Origin: Methanobacteriota archaeon
GTDB taxonomy: Archaea; Thermoplasmatota; Thermoplasmata; UBA10834
Length of the DNA stretch: 9,698 bases
Reading direction: 5' to 3'
Assembly: GCA_011391345.1 (NCBI GenBank)
Contig: JAABQR010000128.1
Coordinates: 1 to 9,698, forward strand
Numbering within the stretch: position 1 is the stretch's first letter; each line of letters opens with the position of its first letter. The notes beneath the pieces are model-generated. The model did not search any database, was not told the DNA's origin, and worked only from the letters and a program-made list of their open reading frames with translations. The translations under genes and the position numbers were made by a program. This document shows positions 6,749-9,698 of the stretch, one piece after another.

Positions 6749-8232
6749 GCTGCTGCCTCCACGGTTATAGTGAACGTGTTCTTCACCCATCTCGCGCCCG
6801 CGGATTCGTACACCGAATACCCCTGTCCTTCGTATGAGGTGAGTTCGCAATCGGAGTTGCTGTACAGACCATCCTCTGGTAGCATGGCTATCCGTGGGCC
6901 CTCAGTCCATGTGGGTGCCAGCACTCCGTCTAGTTCGATAGAGACTATCATCTCCCCCTGCAGATTCAGCCAGGTCGCATCTGGGTACGCGTTTAGGAAG
7001 CCGAACTCCTGGAGATATCCGTCGGCAGCGGCGATCGTCAGCAGGTCTCCCTCGGCCATGCCACCGACGAGCTCAAGCAGGTCCCGGACGAGGACGCCCC
7101 TGTAGTGCCCCTGCCCCGCGATGTTGCCGTACAGATTCTCGTATGACGAGTCGTCCTCCTTGAGGTTCATGAGCATTAGGTCCTCGTATGTGATGTCGAG
7201 GGTCGAGCCATCCTTCCCGATGACCTGCACATATGGCGACGAAGGCGGGGCGTAATCGAGGTCGACCTTCTCGTGGGAGAAGCCGGTCTCATCAACGGTC
7301 ACGATGACGATGTGATGGACGCCGTCGACCAGGGTCCCACCCGCGCCGCCAGTGATGATAAGGTCGGTGCTCTCGACTTGCATGTAGTTGAATGCATGGA
7401 TATGGCCGGTGAACACGGCATCAACATCCTCTTCGAGCACGAACTGCTGTACCCTGTCGCAAGAGGCATCATCGAGCGTGTGGTTGTCTCCGAACGGGTC
7501 GTAGCTTGGCATGTGCGTGACCACGACCTTCCTTTCAGCCCCGGTGAGAGTCTCCCTCAACCAATCGATCTCATCCTCGTCGATCACCTGGTCAGATGAA
7601 TCGACGGATGCGAACCTTACTCCCGAGTACTCGAAGCTGTACGTCGAGGATCCGAACCTGGAGGTATACTCATCGCCCCCGTCGAGCTTGACGTCATGGT
7701 TCCCAGGGGTCGTGAGGACGGGGATCGTGATGGCTCCCAGGGTCGATTCGAATGCGTCGAACTCAGACGGTTGTCCCGAAGGGGTCATGTCTCCAAGGTG
7801 GAGCACGAATTCACATCCGTCGACATGCTCCAGTGCCTCTGCCAGTATTCCGTTCTGCCCTTGGCTGTCTCCCATGACTGCGAACTTGAACGACTCTTTG
7901 ACCTGTGCTGAGATACGCAGCTCCGTCTCGGGACCTTGTACGGTGCAGGATATGTTCGACCCGTCCGTCGTGGCCGGGTCATCACTACCGGAAAGTGTGG
8001 AGTTTGGGAAGCAGTTCGTGAAGGTCACCTCACCTTCGAAGCCGTTCAGGGTGAGCGTGACCTCCGGTCCCAGACACCTGACCGTGAGGGTGTCGGAGGT
8101 CTGGGACAGTATGTCGCCGCCGACGGCCTCCACGCTCTCTCGGAGCATGGGGAGGCCTAGACCAGCCAGTATCACAAGCGCGCTGGCCGCGACGGCTATT
8201 ACCGTCCAAGTCCTCTTCTCACACATCTCCAT
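6745..8232 (-). CDS. Membrane-anchored extracellular metallophosphoesterase with C-terminal SO-like domain
   Basis: The protein is 495 residues. A single hydrophobic segment (about 9-28) after MEMCEKRTW acts as a signal anchor or signal peptide. After a small beta-rich region (40-112) comes a calcineurin-type phosphoesterase domain (about 114-325) with all metal-binding blocks: GDSQ (121-124), LGDM (146-149), PGNHD (176-180), THMP (239-242) and GHIH (276-279). The first block has Gln instead of the common His, as in several calcineurin-like subfamilies. The C-terminal part (about 332-493) repeats the sulfite-oxidase-like pattern: YRGVLVRDLLELVGG (377-391), LLTIAAADGYLQEF (397-410) and RWVKNTFTITVE (481-492). 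The enzyme probably removes phosphate from a small molecule outside the cell; the substrate is not known. It sits nine bases after the surface-protein gene and overlaps the S-component gene by four bases. The start is ATG 8232 or ATG 8226, both with weak ribosome binding sites. Confidence 0.9.
   Translation of the reverse strand: MEMCEKRTWTVIAVAASALVILAGLGLPMLRESVEAVGGDILSQTSDTLTVRCLGPEVTLTLNGFEGEVTFTNCFPNSTLSGSDDPATTDGSNISCTVQGPETELRISAQVKESFKFAVMGDSQGQNGILAEALEHVDGCEFVLHLGDMTPSGQPSEFDAFESTLGAITIPVLTTPGNHDVKLDGGDEYTSRFGSSTYSFEYSGVRFASVDSSDQVIDEDEIDWLRETLTGAERKVVVTHMPSYDPFGDNHTLDDASCDRVQQFVLEEDVDAVFTGHIHAFNYMQVESTDLIITGGAGGTLVDGVHHIVIVTVDETGFSHEKVDLDYAPPSSPYVQVIGKDGSTLDITYEDLMLMNLKEDDSSYENLYGNIAGQGHYRGVLVRDLLELVGGMAEGDLLTIAAADGYLQEFGFLNAYPDATWLNLQGEMIVSIELDGVLAPTWTEGPRIAMLPEDGLYSNSDCELTSYEGQGYSVYESAGARWVKNTFTITVEAAA
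6756..6760 (-). promoter_or_regulatory. Ribosome binding site deciding the S-component start
   Basis: GGAGG on the minus strand lies seven bases before the ATG at 6748. It supports a 358-residue protein that begins MRKHYFSTKD, directly before the first membrane helix, rather than an extension of 34 residues from 6850. Confidence 0.65.
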
Positions 8233-8241
8233 GGTCTGGTC

Positions 8242-9698
8242 TCACGCGGGCAGTCCTGTCAACTCGATCGTTGCGACGGACATGATCATCTGCGATCCGA
8301 GCAGGTATTCGCTCGTGAGCTTGAGCGGGTACTCATCGTCGGTCAAGGCCGTCCAGTCGAGCATGAACGCGACGACGAAGCTGTCGTTGTACGCTACGTC
8401 GTCTATCGAGAACGTCGTGTCGTAGTCATCCGTTGCGATGACATTCACATCGTATCCAGCCTCCGCGAGAGTATCGTTGAACTCATAGTGGTACAGATCC
8501 TCGCCGTCGACCGCCGCGACCAGCACCCAGAGCGGTATGCCCGCGTATGTGTGGTCCACCAGCTCATCGTCCGTGTAGTTGTGGTACGTCGCGTGCCATC
8601 CGCCGTAGTTCGTGTAGTTGAACCATGACCCGTGCAGGCCTGAGTAGTAGACGGACGCGAAGGTCTCAGCGCTGAGAGTCACCGTCCTGGTGCCGATGAT
8701 GGTGAGTTCCCAGTCAGGAACAGGCTGGAGCCCCTCGAGGGATATATTGACCACTTGACCGACCTTCATGCTGCCCGAGAGCCAGTCTCCAACGACCCTG
8801 AGCGGCCACTCGTCGCCCGGCAGCGGCTCGCCGTCCAATCTGTTGGCAACGATGATGGTGTCGTTCCTTGCGACCTGCATCGATGTGAATGTCTTGTTAT
8901 AGCCGTCAGCAGCGGTGACCCTCACAGTGTATCCGGAAAAGGCCAGGAGGTCGTTGAACAGGTACTCAGTGTCGGGCCCGTCTGCGCCGTCAACCGCTGA
9001 TACGAGCGTCCAAAGGGCGACGCCCGTGTAGGTGTGCGTCCCAGTGTCATTCTCGAAGGACCAGCTAGCCGCATGGTAGTCGCATGATGCGACGGACTCG
9101 AAGGTCGGCCTGTCCATTTCATAGACCGTCGTGCCGTTTAGCTCCAATATGTACTCCCGTACGGGTGACAGCACATTCACCGTGCGGACGTACTTGGCCC
9201 AGAAGTGTCCGTCCGTGATCGGCTCGCTGTCGTCAATGATGGCTATGCGCAGGACCATGTCTACCAGGGGTGATCCGTCCTGCGCATATGCCACGACCAT
9301 CGTGAAGTCGTCGAACCCCAGGGATGTCCCTGCGGAGTCGTATTGCTCGAAAGTGCCGTTCTCGACCTGCGAGTAGTTGTAGGTCATGGTGTAATCGTCG
9401 GTGGCGACCACCTCGACGGAGTAGTCGTCACCCGAGTACACCAGGTCAACGAGGTCCTTCAGAACCACGCCGGTGAATTCGAACGGTCCTTCGACCGTTC
9501 CTGTCGACTTGATGAAGCTGCCGTTCAATGTGAGAGACTCCAGGTTCTTCAGCTCGTACATCGTGAGGTCGACCGTCGTTGTGCCATCGACCGTGAGGAC
9601 GACATCCTGCTCCTGCAGCTCGCCGATCTCGATGCTCGAGACCAACTTGACCCAGAGCGACCCTGCCGAAGTGAGCATCTCGAACTCGGGCGCGTCCG
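8242..9698 (-). CDS. Surface protein of tandem SO/molybdopterin-like domains, N-terminal part outside window
   Basis: The frame is open to the right edge, so the gene begins outside the window; 484 residues are visible. They contain the end of one domain (ending LWVKLVSSIEI) and three further copies. Each copy has an aromatic-TG/AG-V/I-x-L motif (FTGVVLKDLV, YTGVALWTLV, YAGIPLWVLV), then a V-x-A-x-D-x-Y block (VVATDDY, VTAADGY, VIATDDY), then a PLR/PLK-like block and a closing beta strand. The pattern is that of the sulfite oxidase molybdopterin-binding fold. Only the middle complete copy keeps a cysteine (VASCDYHAASW) near the position of the molybdenum ligand, so cofactor binding by most copies is doubtful. 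The sequence is acidic and holds about twelve N-X-S/T sequons, as expected of a glycosylated archaeal surface protein. No C-terminal anchor is present, so any anchor must be N-terminal. It is the first visible gene of the operon and ends with TGA at 8244-8242. Confidence 0.8.
   Translation of the reverse strand, partial: DAPEFEMLTSAGSLWVKLVSSIEIGELQEQDVVLTVDGTTTVDLTMYELKNLESLTLNGSFIKSTGTVEGPFEFTGVVLKDLVDLVYSGDDYSVEVVATDDYTMTYNYSQVENGTFEQYDSAGTSLGFDDFTMVVAYAQDGSPLVDMVLRIAIIDDSEPITDGHFWAKYVRTVNVLSPVREYILELNGTTVYEMDRPTFESVASCDYHAASWSFENDTGTHTYTGVALWTLVSAVDGADGPDTEYLFNDLLAFSGYTVRVTAADGYNKTFTSMQVARNDTIIVANRLDGEPLPGDEWPLRVVGDWLSGSMKVGQVVNISLEGLQPVPDWELTIIGTRTVTLSAETFASVYYSGLHGSWFNYTNYGGWHATYHNYTDDELVDHTYAGIPLWVLVAAVDGEDLYHYEFNDTLAEAGYDVNVIATDDYDTTFSIDDVAYNDSFVVAFMLDWTALTDDEYPLKLTSEYLLGSQMIMSVATIELTGLPA
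8254..8715 (-). repeat. SO-like domain copy, C-terminal unit of the surface protein
   Basis: This is the last unit, starting WELTIIGTRTVTLSAETF and ending MSVATIEL. Its core is YAGIPLWVLVAAVDG, then VIATDDYDTTFSIDDV, then PLKLTSEYLLGS. It carries a longer aromatic and Asn-rich insert before the core (about 8565-8630) and no cysteine at the ligand position. Confidence 0.65.
8731..9159 (-). repeat. SO-like domain copy, middle unit, with retained cysteine
   Basis: The unit starts at EYILELNGTTVYEMDRPTF. Its core is YTGVALWTLVSAVDG, then VTAADGYNKTF, then LDGEPLPGDEWPLRVV. It aligns closely with the last unit (LW-x-LV-x-AVDG in both). The cysteine in ESVASCDYH lies ahead of the core, as the molybdenum-ligand cysteine does in sulfite oxidases; whether it is truly equivalent needs a structural alignment. 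Confidence 0.65.
9169..9606 (-). repeat. SO-like domain copy, first complete unit in window
   Basis: The unit starts DVVLTVDGTTTVDLTMYEL. Its core is FTGVVLKDLVDLV, then VEVVATDDYTMTYNYSQV, then MVLRIAIIDD, with closing strand FWAKYVRTVNVL. It is more divergent than the other two and has no cysteine. The residues to its right (9607-9698) are the end of a further unit cut off by the window edge. Confidence 0.6.

Noticed and set aside
6749..6850. Extension of the S-component by 34 residues to the ATG at 6850
   Set aside because: It overlaps the phosphoesterase gene by about 100 bases. The internal ATG at 6748 has GGAGG and the ATGA overlap and starts just before the first helix.
7511..8425. 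Plus-strand open frame of 304 codons
   Set aside because: It is antisense to the phosphoesterase and surface-protein genes, Ser/Thr/Pro-rich with no recognisable motif, as expected opposite acidic GC-rich coding DNA.
1..9698. TPP riboswitch controlling the transporter operon
   Set aside because: The operon's 5' end is beyond the right edge and no leader is visible. No riboswitch-like structured region was found in the intergenic gaps.

Overview
The window looks archaeal, most likely from a Thermoplasmatota-type lineage. I judge this by eye, without a database. The support is a BRE/TATA-type promoter with a short leader ahead of one gene, GGAGG/GAGGTG ribosome binding sites, secreted acidic proteins rich in N-X-S/T sequons, a small Bud32/RIO-like kinase, and an MttB-family corrinoid methyltransferase beside an ECF transporter. 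The DNA is GC-rich, roughly in the high fifties (estimated, not counted). No tRNA, rRNA, CRISPR array, insertion sequence or riboswitch was seen.

Left part (1-3452), three separately transcribed genes. A trimethylamine/betaine-type methyltransferase (MttB superfamily) enters from the left edge and ends at 1106. It has no in-frame amber codon in the visible part, so it looks like a non-pyrrolysine member. Facing it is a secreted clostripain-family (C11) cysteine peptidase on the minus strand (2518-1223). This gene has a clear promoter at about 2556-2570 and is divergent from a small kinase-fold protein on the plus strand (2724-3452). The intergenic stretches are 1107-1222 (two small hairpins, no T-rich terminator) and 2519-2723 (divergent promoters and short direct repeats).

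Right part (3453-9698), one minus-strand operon of at least five tightly packed genes, read from right to left. They are: (1) a surface protein, cut off at the right window edge, built of tandem sulfite-oxidase/molybdopterin-domain-like repeats; (2) a membrane-anchored extracellular metallophosphoesterase with the same kind of domain at its C-terminus; (3) a YkoE-type ECF S-component with an added transmembrane segment and again one such domain, predicted outside the cell; (4) a fused double ECF ATPase (YkoD/EcfA-EcfA'); (5) the EcfT/YkoC coupling subunit. Two junctions are ATGA overlaps, one is an abutting, in-frame TAG-ATG, and one is a 9-base gap, so the genes are probably translated together.

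The order ykoE-ykoD-ykoC matches the known thiamine-precursor (hydroxymethylpyrimidine) ECF transporter. The unusual part is that one extracellular domain type recurs at least five times across three consecutive genes, on the importer, on a phosphatase and on a surface protein. The inference is a surface capture, dephosphorylation and import system for a phosphorylated cofactor or its precursor (thiamine/HMP phosphates, or possibly a pterin). This is the best candidate for an undescribed system in the window.
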